From positions 1 through 64,000 of the forward strand of contig JAVJSI010000011.1 of NCBI GenBank assembly GCA_040219515.1: a DNA stretch of 64,000 nt, in the 5' to 3' direction. The notes under the pieces are model-generated. The model did no database searches and had not been told where the DNA came from. It saw only the letters and a program-made list of their open reading frames with translations. The stretch is from Acidimicrobiales bacterium (GTDB lineage Bacteria; Actinomycetota; Acidimicrobiia; Acidimicrobiales; Aldehydirespiratoraceae). Below, piece by piece: positions 25,426-33,301 of the stretch (within the stretch, counting starts at the first letter, position 1; each line of letters starts with the position of its first letter). Position numbers and translations under genes: made by a program.

Positions 25426-25451
25426 GCGCTGACAAGCACTGACGTCAGCGC
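25426..25451. terminator. Hairpin between convergent DUF3040 and tgpA
   Basis: GCGCTGAC and GTCAGCGC are perfectly complementary around a 10-nt loop, spanning the tgpA stop. The left side overlaps a direct repeat of GCTGACAAGC (25419-25438). A bidirectional terminator is likely; there is no T-run. Confidence 0.45.
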
Positions 25452-27793
25452 ATCGAGAGTGGCGCGGGTGCCGGCAGCAACAGGGTGCGGGGGTCCATGG
25501 TGTCGCCGATCAGGCGGGCTCGGCTGACCTGCGCACGGCAGCGGCGCACGATGTCGGCTGATGCCGCGTGGGCGGCCAGTGCGTGGTCGGTCGCCTCGTC
25601 GCCGGTCGAGTACCGCAGCGCGGTGACATGGTCGGCCAGTTGGCGAATCGGACCCAGTTGACGATGGGAGCGTTCGACGACGGACGCGAACTCGTGCGGC
25701 GTCTGGGTGGGTTCGTTGACGAGGGCGAGCAGGCGTAGGGCCCGGACCGCGTCGTCCCACGCCACCTCGCCCTGGCCGACGGGGTCGGCGGACACGCGGG
25801 CCATCCGGCGCCGGCGCCGGAGGTACTGCACTCCGGGCACGAACCCGAGGACGAGTATCGCCAGCCCGAGGACGATCAGCGCGAGCCGGAGGGCGCCGCC
25901 GGGGCCATCGGTGTCGTCACCGGGTCCCGCCCCGCCGGGTGCGCCGAGGATCGGTGGCGTGGTCGTGGAGGGAGGACGGGCCGGACCCGGGGTGAGGTTG
26001 CCGGGTTCGCTGTCGGGGTCGGGTGCCGCAGTGGTCGTGGTACTGGGCAGGTTCTCGCCTCCTGCGAGATCGCCGTCCTGCTCGGGCACCGGGAGCTGGG
26101 TGATGTCGGCATCGAGACCGCGGCTGCGGCCCGGCGTGGGGTCGAAGACGACCCATCCCACGCCGGCGAAGTACACCTCGGGCCAGGCGTGGGCGTACTT
26201 CCCGGTCACCACGTAGGACTGGCGAGCCTCGTTCCACTCGCCCCAGGTGAACCCCACGGCGACACGGGTGGGAATGCCGAGCGAGCGGGCCATGGCCGCG
26301 AACGTGGAGGCGAACTGTTCGCAGTAGCCCTCGCCGATCGCCAGGAAGTCGGTCATCGAGTCGATGTCGTGCTCGAGTCGGACATCGAGGTTGTAGGTGA
26401 ACCGATCGGGGTCGAGGAAGAACCGCTGGAGGGCGAGAACCCGCTCGTGGTCGGTGGTGGCCCCGGCGGTGATCTCGGCGGCCAGATCGCTGATCTCCGT
26501 CGGCCAGCAGCCGGTGTCGGCGCTGGACTCGCCCGGCTCGCAGGTCGGCGGGAGTTGGGTGTGCGCCGCGACGAAGCCCCCGTCGAGTCCCTCGTCGGCA
26601 TCGGCGGGGAGATCCGTGGGTGAGTAGTCGGGGACCTGTGATTCGATCGTGTAGGTCAGCCCTCGTGGGATCTCCTCGAGCCCCCGCTCGACGACGAGGG
26701 CGCCGGTGGCGACCTCGTACTCGAGTCGGACGCCGCCGTCGTCGACGATCTCGCTGACCTCGTAGGCCGCCGGCAGGTAGATGTTGCCGAGGTCGGCGAT
26801 GGTGATCTCCTGGGTCACGGCGTCGGTGGGAACGGTGGCATCGATGTCGCTGTCGACCGGGCCGCGCGCGTCGTCGAAGTTCGAGCTCCGTCGCCAGATC
26901 TCGTCCTCGAAGGTGGTGAGCGCCATGAGCCGCCAGTAGTCCTGCTGCGATCGCTCGACCCGCACCGAGAACAGTTCCGTGTCGGACTGGCTGACGAGCG
27001 AGGCCGAGATCTCCACCAGTGGACTCAGTACCGACCGGGTGTCCGGTCCGTCGTTGATGGTGGTGATGTCGACGAGGGGTTGGGCCGTCGCCCCGGGGAC
27101 CTGCGGCGCGACCATGGCGGCGAGGATCACGGCCGCGACGCCGGCCGCCGCCCCGACCCGCAGTGTGGTGCGGACGCCATCGGCGGCACCGCTCGCCACC
27201 CAGACTTCTTCGCGGACCTGCCGCTCGGCTCGCAGCGTGAGGAGCACGGCGAGCAGACCGGCGGCGAACAGCGCACCGTGGGCGACCTCGTGACGGTCGA
27301 GGCCCAGCAGCGAGGCGAACACGAACACGGCGCCGGCCGGGGCGACGGCCTCGAGCGGGGAACGGAGCCGAAAGGCGGCCCAGTCGGCGAGGAACACCCC
27401 GTACCAGATCAGCACGGCGGTGGTGACCAGGAAGCCCCGGAGCGGCGGGACGGGCGCGGCCTCCTCGCCGAACACCCGCCACGCCTCGCGGAGGTCGTCG
27501 CCGAGCACCGTCAGCGTCTCGCCGGTGGGGACGATGAGCGCCGACACGTCGGGGTAGAAGACCGCGGTGCCCAGCACGATCAGGGCCACGCCGCTGACCA
27601 GGGTGGACCACAGCATCGAGAGCTCGGCGCGGCGACACACGGCGGCGACGACGTGGGAGCCGATGACCAGGACCAGGAGGTCCCGAAGGAACGTGGTGTC
27701 GAGGAAGAGGCGTTCGAGCGAGATCGTGACGATGATCGTGAGCGTCGCGAGCGCGACTTCGGCGCTGAGCAGCACGCGGCGACGCAGCTCCAT
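25445..27793 (-). CDS. tgpA: Membrane transglutaminase-like protein (TgpA/DUF3488)
   Basis: A 782-aa membrane protein with about six N-terminal helices (to ~230), an external transglutaminase-like domain, a Pro/Thr/Gly-rich linker, one more helix (~640-660) and a cytosolic tail. The catalytic triad is visible: Cys491 (GYCEQF), His535 (YAHAWPEV) and Asp551 (VFDPTPG). The family acts as a peptidase or transamidase at the envelope. It is the last gene of a moxR-DUF58-tgpA operon, a conserved trio; its ATG abuts the DUF58 stop. Confidence 0.87.
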   Translation of the reverse strand: MELRRRVLLSAEVALATLTIIVTISLERLFLDTTFLRDLLVLVIGSHVVAAVCRRAELSMLWSTLVSGVALIVLGTAVFYPDVSALIVPTGETLTVLGDDLREAWRVFGEEAAPVPPLRGFLVTTAVLIWYGVFLADWAAFRLRSPLEAVAPAGAVFVFASLLGLDRHEVAHGALFAAGLLAVLLTLRAERQVREEVWVASGAADGVRTTLRVGAAAGVAAVILAAMVAPQVPGATAQPLVDITTINDGPDTRSVLSPLVEISASLVSQSDTELFSVRVERSQQDYWRLMALTTFEDEIWRRSSNFDDARGPVDSDIDATVPTDAVTQEITIADLGNIYLPAAYEVSEIVDDGGVRLEYEVATGALVVERGLEEIPRGLTYTIESQVPDYSPTDLPADADEGLDGGFVAAHTQLPPTCEPGESSADTGCWPTEISDLAAEITAGATTDHERVLALQRFFLDPDRFTYNLDVRLEHDIDSMTDFLAIGEGYCEQFASTFAAMARSLGIPTRVAVGFTWGEWNEARQSYVVTGKYAHAWPEVYFAGVGWVVFDPTPGRSRGLDADITQLPVPEQDGDLAGGENLPSTTTTAAPDPDSEPGNLTPGPARPPSTTTPPILGAPGGAGPGDDTDGPGGALRLALIVLGLAILVLGFVPGVQYLRRRRRMARVSADPVGQGEVAWDDAVRALRLLALVNEPTQTPHEFASVVERSHRQLGPIRQLADHVTALRYSTGDEATDHALAAHAASADIVRRCRAQVSRARLIGDTMDPRTLLLPAPAPLSMR

Positions 27794-28957
27794 CTAGCCC
27801 ACCACCGCGGTGGTTCGGTTCCGGTCGAGACGCCAGAGTGCGCCGAGTTGGCCCGGCCCGGTGAGGTGGAGCCAGTCGCCCGTGGAGTGGCCGCCGGTGT
27901 CGGCGCCCCACACGGTCGCATCGCACGTGATCACGATGCGGGCCCGCAGGCGCTGGGCGAATGCCACGCGGGCGACCGGATCGCGGGCGATGGCCGGGTC
28001 GGTGGTGACGGCCACGACGGTGCCGGCCTCGCTCGGCACCGCGGGATGGATGTGCGTGTTGCCGTTCTCCAGGAGGGCGAGAAACTCGAGGACCTGGTCG
28101 AGTTGCGCGTTGCCGTGCACGAGCGGTGTGGACCGGCCGTCGGTGGTCTCCACCCGGGTTGCGTCGCCGGCGGCGAGCACCGACGCCGCCACCGACGCGG
28201 CGATCGACGTGGTGATGTCGAGGGCATCGGCGGTGTCGCCCGGCGGTCGGGTGTCGATGGCGACGGTGAGTCGGCCGTGGCGGGGCGGACGGAACTGGCG
28301 GACCTGGAGCTCACCCTGACGCGCCGACGACGGCCAGTGGATGCGGCGGAGGTCGTCGCCGGGGGCGTAGGGCCGAAGTCCGTCGAACTCTTCGTCGCTC
28401 AGTCCGAGCGACTGCCGGAGTTCCTCGCCGAGCAGCGGGTCGTCGCCGGACGGCACCCGTCGCACGGGGATCTGCTCGATGATCGGGTGGACGATCAGGC
28501 GGACGGTGGATTCGAGCAGGTGGGAGCGGTGGGCGAGCCCGAGCGGGTCGACGTCGTCGATCCGCGTCGGGCCGAGGGCGATGACGCCGCGGCGGGTGGT
28601 GGGCAGCCGGTACGCGCCCCGGGCGGAGCCCTGGGCCGGAAGGGCCGCGATCGAGAGGTGCACGCCGTGGGTGCCGGTGACGGCATCGTGCAAGCGGAGC
28701 AGGGGAGAGCGCGAGGCGGCACGATTGATGATCTCGATGTCGACCCGGGCCGGATCGCCGGCCGGCACCCGGGGCGGCGCGAGCTGCTTGGCGACGGCGA
28801 TGCGCGAGGGTCGGAGCCGGCGAACGGCGACGGCACCGGCGACGGCCAGCACGGCGGCCGCGCCGGGGATCATGAACTCGAGACCGCCGACCAGCCGACC
28901 GGTGAGCAGCAGCACGATCCCACCGGCGAGGACCCCCCAGCCGGCTCGGGTGGGCAC
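27794..28957 (-). CDS. DUF58 protein
   Basis: A 387-aa protein with two N-terminal membrane helices (about 5-20 and 28-45) and the DUF58 signature YAPGDDLRRIHWPSSARQG (about 197-215), followed by a von Willebrand A-like region in which the MIDAS motif is not obvious. DUF58 proteins are partners of MoxR ATPases and transglutaminase-like proteins. GTG start 1 nt after the moxR stop; TAG stop directly joined to the tgpA ATG. Confidence 0.83.
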   Translation of the reverse strand: MPTRAGWGVLAGGIVLLLTGRLVGGLEFMIPGAAAVLAVAGAVAVRRLRPSRIAVAKQLAPPRVPAGDPARVDIEIINRAASRSPLLRLHDAVTGTHGVHLSIAALPAQGSARGAYRLPTTRRGVIALGPTRIDDVDPLGLAHRSHLLESTVRLIVHPIIEQIPVRRVPSGDDPLLGEELRQSLGLSDEEFDGLRPYAPGDDLRRIHWPSSARQGELQVRQFRPPRHGRLTVAIDTRPPGDTADALDITTSIAASVAASVLAAGDATRVETTDGRSTPLVHGNAQLDQVLEFLALLENGNTHIHPAVPSEAGTVVAVTTDPAIARDPVARVAFAQRLRARIVITCDATVWGADTGGHSTGDWLHLTGPGQLGALWRLDRNRTTAVVG

Positions 28958-28958
28958 G

Positions 28959-29993
28959 TCAGCTCGACTCGGGCCGCGGAACGGGCACGCCGTCGAGGAT
29001 CTCGGCGACGACGTCGGAGGGTTTGACGCCGCGCATCCGGACTTCGGGGGTGACGAGGAGCCGGTGGGGCATGACCACCCGTCCGAGCGCCTTCACGTCG
29101 TCGGGTGTGGCGTAGGTGCGGCCCTGCGATGCGGCCTGGGCCCGGGCGACCCGCTGGAGCGCGAGGACGCCCCGGGGGGAGAGCCCGAGCGACAACGAGC
29201 CGTGGCGACGGGTCGCCTCGGCGAGGTCGAGCAGATAGGACCGCAGCGCCGGTGCGACGTAGATGTTCTCCAGCGACTCGGACATCTCACGGATTTCGGC
29301 GGCAGTGACCACCGGCCGGAGGCTGTCGACCATCTGGGCCACGCCGCCCTGGCGTTCGAGGATGACCTGCTCGGCCTCGCGGGCGGGGTAGCCGATGCTC
29401 AACCGCATGAGGAACCGGTCGAGTTGGGCCTCGGGCAATGCGTAGGTGCCCTCGTGTTCGATGGGGTTCTGGGTGGCGATCACCATGAACGGCGAGCCGA
29501 CCTGATGCGTGACCCCGTCGGAGGTGACCTGCCGCTCGGCCATGGCTTCGAGGAGCGCCGACTGCGTCTTCGGCGAGGCCCGGTTGATCTCGTCGGCGAG
29601 GAGCACGTCGGAGAAGATCGGACCGGGCCGGAACTCGAACGTCTCTGCCGATCGGTTCCACACCGACATGCCCGTGACATCGGTGGGAAGCAGGTCCGGG
29701 GTGAACTGCACGCGGCCGAACTTGCCGTCGACGCTGCGAGCGAGGGCCTTGCCGAGGCTGGTCTTGCCGACACCAGGGACGTCCTCGACCAACACATGGC
29801 CGTCGCACACGAGCGCGAGCACGAGCAGGTGGATGACGTCGGTCTTGCCCCGTACGACCTGTTCGATGTTGTGACGGATGGAGGTGAACCGTTCGGCGAA
29901 GCCCTCGGAGGCACCATGGCGGGCCGTTGTGGACTCCCGGAGGGTCACCGACCCGATGGCACCGTCGTCGGGATGGTCGTCAGTCGCTGTCAC
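28959..29993 (-). CDS. moxR: MoxR-family AAA+ ATPase
   Basis: A 344-aa AAA+ chaperone. Walker A is VPGVGKTSLGKAL (near 60-72), Walker B LLADEINRA, sensor 1 IATQNPIE, and the lid domain contains LGLSPRGVLAL. MoxR ATPases help fold or assemble metal- or disulfide-dependent complexes with their DUF58 partners. GTG 29993 is chosen for its GGAGG ribosome-binding site 5-9 nt upstream. It is first in a three-gene operon, divergent from a ROK kinase by 104 nt. Confidence 0.9.
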   Translation of the reverse strand: MTATDDHPDDGAIGSVTLRESTTARHGASEGFAERFTSIRHNIEQVVRGKTDVIHLLVLALVCDGHVLVEDVPGVGKTSLGKALARSVDGKFGRVQFTPDLLPTDVTGMSVWNRSAETFEFRPGPIFSDVLLADEINRASPKTQSALLEAMAERQVTSDGVTHQVGSPFMVIATQNPIEHEGTYALPEAQLDRFLMRLSIGYPAREAEQVILERQGGVAQMVDSLRPVVTAAEIREMSESLENIYVAPALRSYLLDLAEATRRHGSLSLGLSPRGVLALQRVARAQAASQGRTYATPDDVKALGRVVMPHRLLVTPEVRMRGVKPSDVVAEILDGVPVPRPESS

Positions 29994-30085
29994 AGAGCCT
30001 CCGGCCGCCGTTCCTGTCGGCGCAAAGCGTAGGACGTATCCGGCGGCTCCGGACAGCGGGACACCGTTGCGCCGCGACCACGCTC

Positions 30086-30091
30086 TATGTT
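30086..30091 (+). promoter_or_regulatory. -10 element TATGTT, ROK kinase gene
   Basis: TATGTT is 6 nt before the GTG at 30098, indicating a leaderless start. Confidence 0.5.
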
Positions 30092-30097
30092 GACCCC

Positions 30098-30985
30098 GTG
30101 GTTGTTGCTCCGATGCCCCCGGCGCTCGCGCTCGACGTGGGCGGCACCAAGTTCGAAGTGGCCCTCGTCGACTTCGACGGGCGGATCCGCGAGCGCCGTC
30201 GCGTGGCATCGAGTGGCGCGACCGATCCCGATGAGCTCTTCGCCCGCATCGAGGCGATGATCGAGCCGATGGCACTCGAGGGCGTAGCCGTCTGCGGCGT
30301 CGGGTCGGGTGGCCCGATGCGCGCCGGTGGGTCGGCGGTGTCGCCGCTCAACATCCCGGCATGGCGTGACTTTCCGCTGCACGGTCGTATGGCCGCGCTC
30401 ACGGGTCTCGAGACGTTCGTCGACAACGATGCGAAGGCCCTCGCCCTGGCCGAGGGGTGGAAGGGCGCGGCGCGCGGTGTGCGCAACTATCTCGGCATGG
30501 TCGTCTCCACCGGTGTCGGCGGCGGCATCGTGCTCGACGGGCGGCTGCTCGACGGCGACGAGGGCAACGCCGGCCACATCGGCCACGTCGTGGTCGAGCC
30601 GGAGGGGACACCGCTCCCGGGGCACATCAGGGGTGTGCTCGAGGCGGAGGCCAGCGGCACCGCCATCGCGTTTCGCACGGGCAGACCGGCCGAGGACGCC
30701 GACGAGGCAGAGCGCATTCGGGCGGGCACGATGGTCGGCCGGGCCGTGGGCTCGGTGGCGAACCTGCTCGATCTCCAGCTCGCCGTGGTCGCCGGGTCGG
30801 TGGCCCTGGGTTTCGGCGAGGTCTTCTTCGCCGCCGCGCAGAGGGAGGTCGATCGCGTGGCGACACTGCAACACTCGAAGGGCACCCGGATCCGGCCGGC
30901 CGAACTCGGCGCCGACGGTCCGTTGATCGGGGCCGCGGCGGTCGGCTTCGCCGGGCTCGGTCACGATCTCCTGGACCGACGGTGA
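30098..30985 (+). CDS. ROK-family sugar kinase lacking the zinc motif
   Basis: A 295-aa ROK kinase, glucokinase-like. The ATP loop DVGGTKFEVALVD (13-25), the catalytic Asp in VDNDAKALAL (108-117) and the STGVGGGIV phosphate motif are intact. The zinc-binding CGCGxxGCxE that follows GH in most ROK proteins is absent: the stretch after H160 (about 165-184) has no cysteine. It may be a zinc-free glucokinase. An in-frame ATG at 30113 is an alternative start. The next gene overlaps its stop (GTGA). Confidence 0.82.
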   Translation: MVVAPMPPALALDVGGTKFEVALVDFDGRIRERRRVASSGATDPDELFARIEAMIEPMALEGVAVCGVGSGGPMRAGGSAVSPLNIPAWRDFPLHGRMAALTGLETFVDNDAKALALAEGWKGAARGVRNYLGMVVSTGVGGGIVLDGRLLDGDEGNAGHIGHVVVEPEGTPLPGHIRGVLEAEASGTAIAFRTGRPAEDADEAERIRAGTMVGRAVGSVANLLDLQLAVVAGSVALGFGEVFFAAAQREVDRVATLQHSKGTRIRPAELGADGPLIGAAAVGFAGLGHDLLDRR

Positions 30986-31245
30986 GGGCGGCGATGCTGC
31001 TCCGCGGGGCCCGGGCCGTGGCCGGGCATCCACCGCTGTGGGGCACCGCGCTCGTCGAGTTCCGCCGGATGCTGCCCGACGACTGGTGGCGTCGACCGCC
31101 CTTCCTCCCCGTGCCCGATGCCGCAATGCTGGCGTTCCGGGCGACGACGCAGTACGGCGACGGCAGTCGTGCCCCCGAGCCACACGATCTGGTCGCCTGG
31201 CTGCGATGGTGCAAAGCCGAGAACCGCCGGGACCGGATTCGGTAG
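30982..31245 (+). CDS. Small conserved-type protein after ROK kinase
   Basis: An 87-aa basic protein rich in Trp and Arg (DDWWRRPPFLPVPD, then LVAWLRWCK). The GTG overlaps the kinase stop, so it is translationally coupled. No known domain is recognised. The proline-rich PPFLPVPD and the WLRWCK end look conserved rather than random. It ends 9 nt before the HNH gene. Confidence 0.6.
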   Translation: MRAAMLLRGARAVAGHPPLWGTALVEFRRMLPDDWWRRPPFLPVPDAAMLAFRATTQYGDGSRAPEPHDLVAWLRWCKAENRRDRIR

Positions 31246-31248
31246 GTT
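31243..31248 (+). promoter_or_regulatory. -10 element TAGGTT, HNH gene
   Basis: TAGGTT overlaps the preceding stop codon and is 6 nt before the ATG at 31255. Confidence 0.5.
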
Positions 31249-31254
31249 CTTGCG

Positions 31255-31761
31255 ATGGCCGGGGTCCTCGTTCTCAATGCGACGTTCGAGCCCCTTGCCG
31301 TCGTCCCCACCCGCCGAGCGATCTGCCTGATCCTGGCCGAGAAGGTGGAGATGCTCGAGCACTCGGGACGCCTTGTCCGTTCGGAACGACTGTCCGTCGA
31401 CGAACCGTCGGTCGTGCGGCTCAGCCGCTACGTCCACGTGCCCTATCCCACGCACCGCTCGCCCAATCGGCGGGGTGTGCTGGCCCGAGATGCGCACCAG
31501 TGTCAGTACTGCGGTGGTCTCGCCGAGACGATCGACCACGTCGTGCCGCGGAGCCGTGGTGGCGGCCACACCTGGGACAATGTCGTCGCCGCGTGCCGTC
31601 GCTGCAACGGCGGCAAGCGCGATCGCCTGGTCGGTGAGACGACCATGCGGCTTGCTCGTCCCCCGGGCCCGCCGCCGCCGAGCACGTGGATCGAGGTCGC
31701 GGCCGGGTCGGTTCCCCACACGTGGACGCCCTACCTCACTGCGGATCGCCGCAGCGCGTGA
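31255..31761 (+). CDS. HNH endonuclease-family protein
   Basis: A 168-aa HNH nuclease-like protein of a type widely kept as a single chromosomal copy in actinobacteria. CQYCGG and CRRCNGGKR form the zinc-binding knuckles around IDHVVPRSRGG, which holds the catalytic His, and the Asn follows in WDNVVAAC. An N-terminal ~75-residue region (VLVLNATFEPLAVV...) is characteristic of this subgroup. Its biological target is unknown. The lipoate-ligase-like gene overlaps its stop (GTGA). Confidence 0.85.
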   Translation: MAGVLVLNATFEPLAVVPTRRAICLILAEKVEMLEHSGRLVRSERLSVDEPSVVRLSRYVHVPYPTHRSPNRRGVLARDAHQCQYCGGLAETIDHVVPRSRGGGHTWDNVVAACRRCNGGKRDRLVGETTMRLARPPGPPPPSTWIEVAAGSVPHTWTPYLTADRRSA

Positions 31762-32456
31762 TCGACGATCTCTCCTGGCACTGGGCGATGCGTCATGGCC
31801 GCGCCGCCGATCTCCACGATCCGGCGCCACCGACACAGGCGACGCGCACCGTGTGGGACATGCGGGTGAGCGAGCCGAGCCTGGTGCTCGGCAGCACTCA
31901 GGCCTCGGAGGACGTCGATGCGGCGGCCGCCGCCGCGGCCGGTATCGCGGTCGGTCGCCGTCGTAGTGGCGGGGGAGCAGTGCTGCTGATTCCCGACGAG
32001 CACCTGTGGCTCGACGTCTGGTTGCCCGCCGCGGACCCGTTGTGGCTCGACGATGTGGGTCGGGCGGCCGACTGGCTGGCCGCGGTGTGGGTCCGGGCGC
32101 TGCGCTCCCTCGGCACCACGGACCTCCACGTGCAGACGGGACCACTCGAACGCGGGGCCTGGGGCCGCCAGGTGTGCTTCGCCGGGATCGGACCGGCCGA
32201 GGTGACCGTCGGAGGACGAAAGCTCGTGGGCATCAGTCAGCGCCGCACGCGGGATTGGGTCCGGTTCCAGTGCCTGGTCCACGAGCGCTGGGATGCCGCA
32301 ACGACCTTCGGGTTGCTGACCCGACCCGGCGCCGCCGTGGCCGGTACCGACTGGGCGGACCGTGTCGGCACCGCCGAGGCGTCGCCCCTGCGGTCGGCGT
32401 TCACCACGGCGCTGTCGGCGGCCGCACCGGCGATCGAAACGCCCGTCGAGCGCTGA
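31758..32456 (+). CDS. Lipoate-protein ligase A-fold protein
   Basis: A 232-aa protein of the biotin/lipoate A-B ligase fold. RRSGGGAVLL is the lipoyl-AMP-binding RRxxGGGxV motif, and the conserved Lys is in GRKLVGISQRRT. It is shorter than LplA and lacks the C-terminal domain, so it may act as a lipoyl/octanoyl transferase of LipM/LipL type or a ligase needing a partner. GTG start overlaps the HNH stop. Confidence 0.78.
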   Translation: MIDDLSWHWAMRHGRAADLHDPAPPTQATRTVWDMRVSEPSLVLGSTQASEDVDAAAAAAAGIAVGRRRSGGGAVLLIPDEHLWLDVWLPAADPLWLDDVGRAADWLAAVWVRALRSLGTTDLHVQTGPLERGAWGRQVCFAGIGPAEVTVGGRKLVGISQRRTRDWVRFQCLVHERWDAATTFGLLTRPGAAVAGTDWADRVGTAEASPLRSAFTTALSAAAPAIETPVER

Positions 32457-32571
32457 CGCCGGCGGCCGCACCACCAGCCGGTCGAGCGGAAACTCACGCA
32501 GTGTGGCCACCGGCGGGCCCACGCGCGCTCGTGGTGGGGTCTTTGGCGAACGCCTGTTCGTTCGCGCTCAT

Positions 32572-32615
32572 CGTGGAGGAAAGGGGGAGGAAATGCTTGC
32601 CATGGTGGGGGGAAA
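32572..32615 (+). promoter_or_regulatory. Candidate MraZ-binding repeats
   Basis: Two adjacent 11-nt units (32572-32582 and 32583-32593) read CGTGGAGGAAA and GGGGGAGGAAA. After one degenerate unit, a related GTGGGGGGAAA occupies 32605-32615, still on the 11-nt register. MraZ binds helically phased TGGGN or GTGG-type repeats before its own gene, and these lie upstream of the mraZ -10. The assignment is by pattern and position. Confidence 0.5.
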
Positions 32616-32620
32616 GGGAG

Positions 32621-32626
32621 TAGCGT
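32621..32626 (+). promoter_or_regulatory. -10 element TAGCGT of the mraZ/dcw transcript
   Basis: TAGCGT predicts a start near 32633 and a leader of about 40 nt. A GGAAGGGGG ribosome-binding site sits just before the mraZ ATG. Confidence 0.45.
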
Positions 32627-32674
32627 GGAGCGACATGGAGTCCAGGGGACCGACAGTGAGGAAGGGGGCAGGCC

Positions 32675-33124
32675 ATGGCGGGAAACGCACGCTTCGTGGG
32701 AAACTTCGAGCACACGCTCGACGACAAGGGCCGGCTCATCCTCCCGTCCTCCTTTCGGGCGAAGCTGGCCGAGGGTGCGATCGTCACGGCGCTCGACCGC
32801 TGTCTGGCGATCCTTCCGGTCGAGGAATTCGACCGGATGGCCGACGCGCTCGAAGCGCGGGTGTCGGCCGGCGAGGTCGAGATGAATGCCCTTCGCGTGT
32901 TCTCGAGCAACGCCGACGAGGTCGTGCCGGACTCGCAGGGGCGAGTGCGCCTGCTTCCTCATCTTCGCGAGGCAGCCGGCCTCGACCGGGCAGTGGTCGT
33001 CACCGGTGTGCTGCGCCGCATCGAAGTGTGGGATCCCGAGCGCTGGGCGAACGTGTCGCCCGCCGGCTCCGAGAAGTTGGCCGACGCCATCGAGCGTGGC
33101 CACGGTGCGGCGGCTCGCACATGA
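32675..33124 (+). CDS. mraZ: Transcriptional regulator MraZ
   Basis: MraZ represses the dcw cluster by binding repeats in its own promoter. The 149-aa protein shows both SpoVT/AbrB-like halves with the signature DxxGR-x-P: LDDKGRLILPSSFR (about 15-28) and DSQGRVRLLPHLREAAGL (about 86-103). Length is normal. GGAAGGGGG precedes the ATG. It opens the cell-wall and division cluster and is separated from rsmH by a 173-nt region holding a strong RNA structure. Confidence 0.95.
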   Translation: MAGNARFVGNFEHTLDDKGRLILPSSFRAKLAEGAIVTALDRCLAILPVEEFDRMADALEARVSAGEVEMNALRVFSSNADEVVPDSQGRVRLLPHLREAAGLDRAVVVTGVLRRIEVWDPERWANVSPAGSEKLADAIERGHGAAART

Positions 33125-33189
33125 ACCGTCGCTCACCCATCGATGAAAGGAGCGTGCCGGGCCTCCAGGTCTGACCTTTGACGACTCGA

Positions 33190-33301
33190 TCATCTGCAGT
33201 CTTCCGACCGACAAATGGAAGACCCGTACTCCGCCCGCTTGCCATTAGTCCGACCGGGGAGAAATCCCGGCGGACGCCGTCGGTCGGGAGACTGCAGATG
33301 A
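33190..33301 (+). promoter_or_regulatory. Structured leader of rsmH (mraW RNA-like), start-site-sequestering stem
   Basis: The arms 33190-33212 and 33279-33301 form 23 consecutive base pairs, 22 Watson-Crick and one U-G. The right arm contains the GGGAG ribosome-binding site (33286-33290) and the rsmH ATG (33298-33300), so the closed stem would hide both. Inside are AATGG/CCATT (33214-33218 with 33242-33246), and GTCCG/CGGAC (33248-33252 with 33271-33275) topped by a GGGA-GAAA-TCCC tetraloop hairpin, making a three-way junction. A cis-acting mraW RNA motif upstream of mraW (rsmH) has been described in actinobacteria; identity with it is inferred from location. Confidence 0.65.

Noticed and set aside
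32635-33174. A leaderless-looking ATG 8 nt after TAGCGT opens a long frame over mraZ
   Set aside because: Its product is Arg/Gly-rich shadow sequence out of frame with mraZ, and mraZ has its own strong ribosome-binding site.
33190-33301. The 23-bp inverted repeat could be the ends of a 112-bp MITE
   Set aside because: No target-site duplication is seen at its borders, no second copy occurs in the window, and the right arm is functional sequence (ribosome-binding site and ATG). A genome-wide copy search would settle it.
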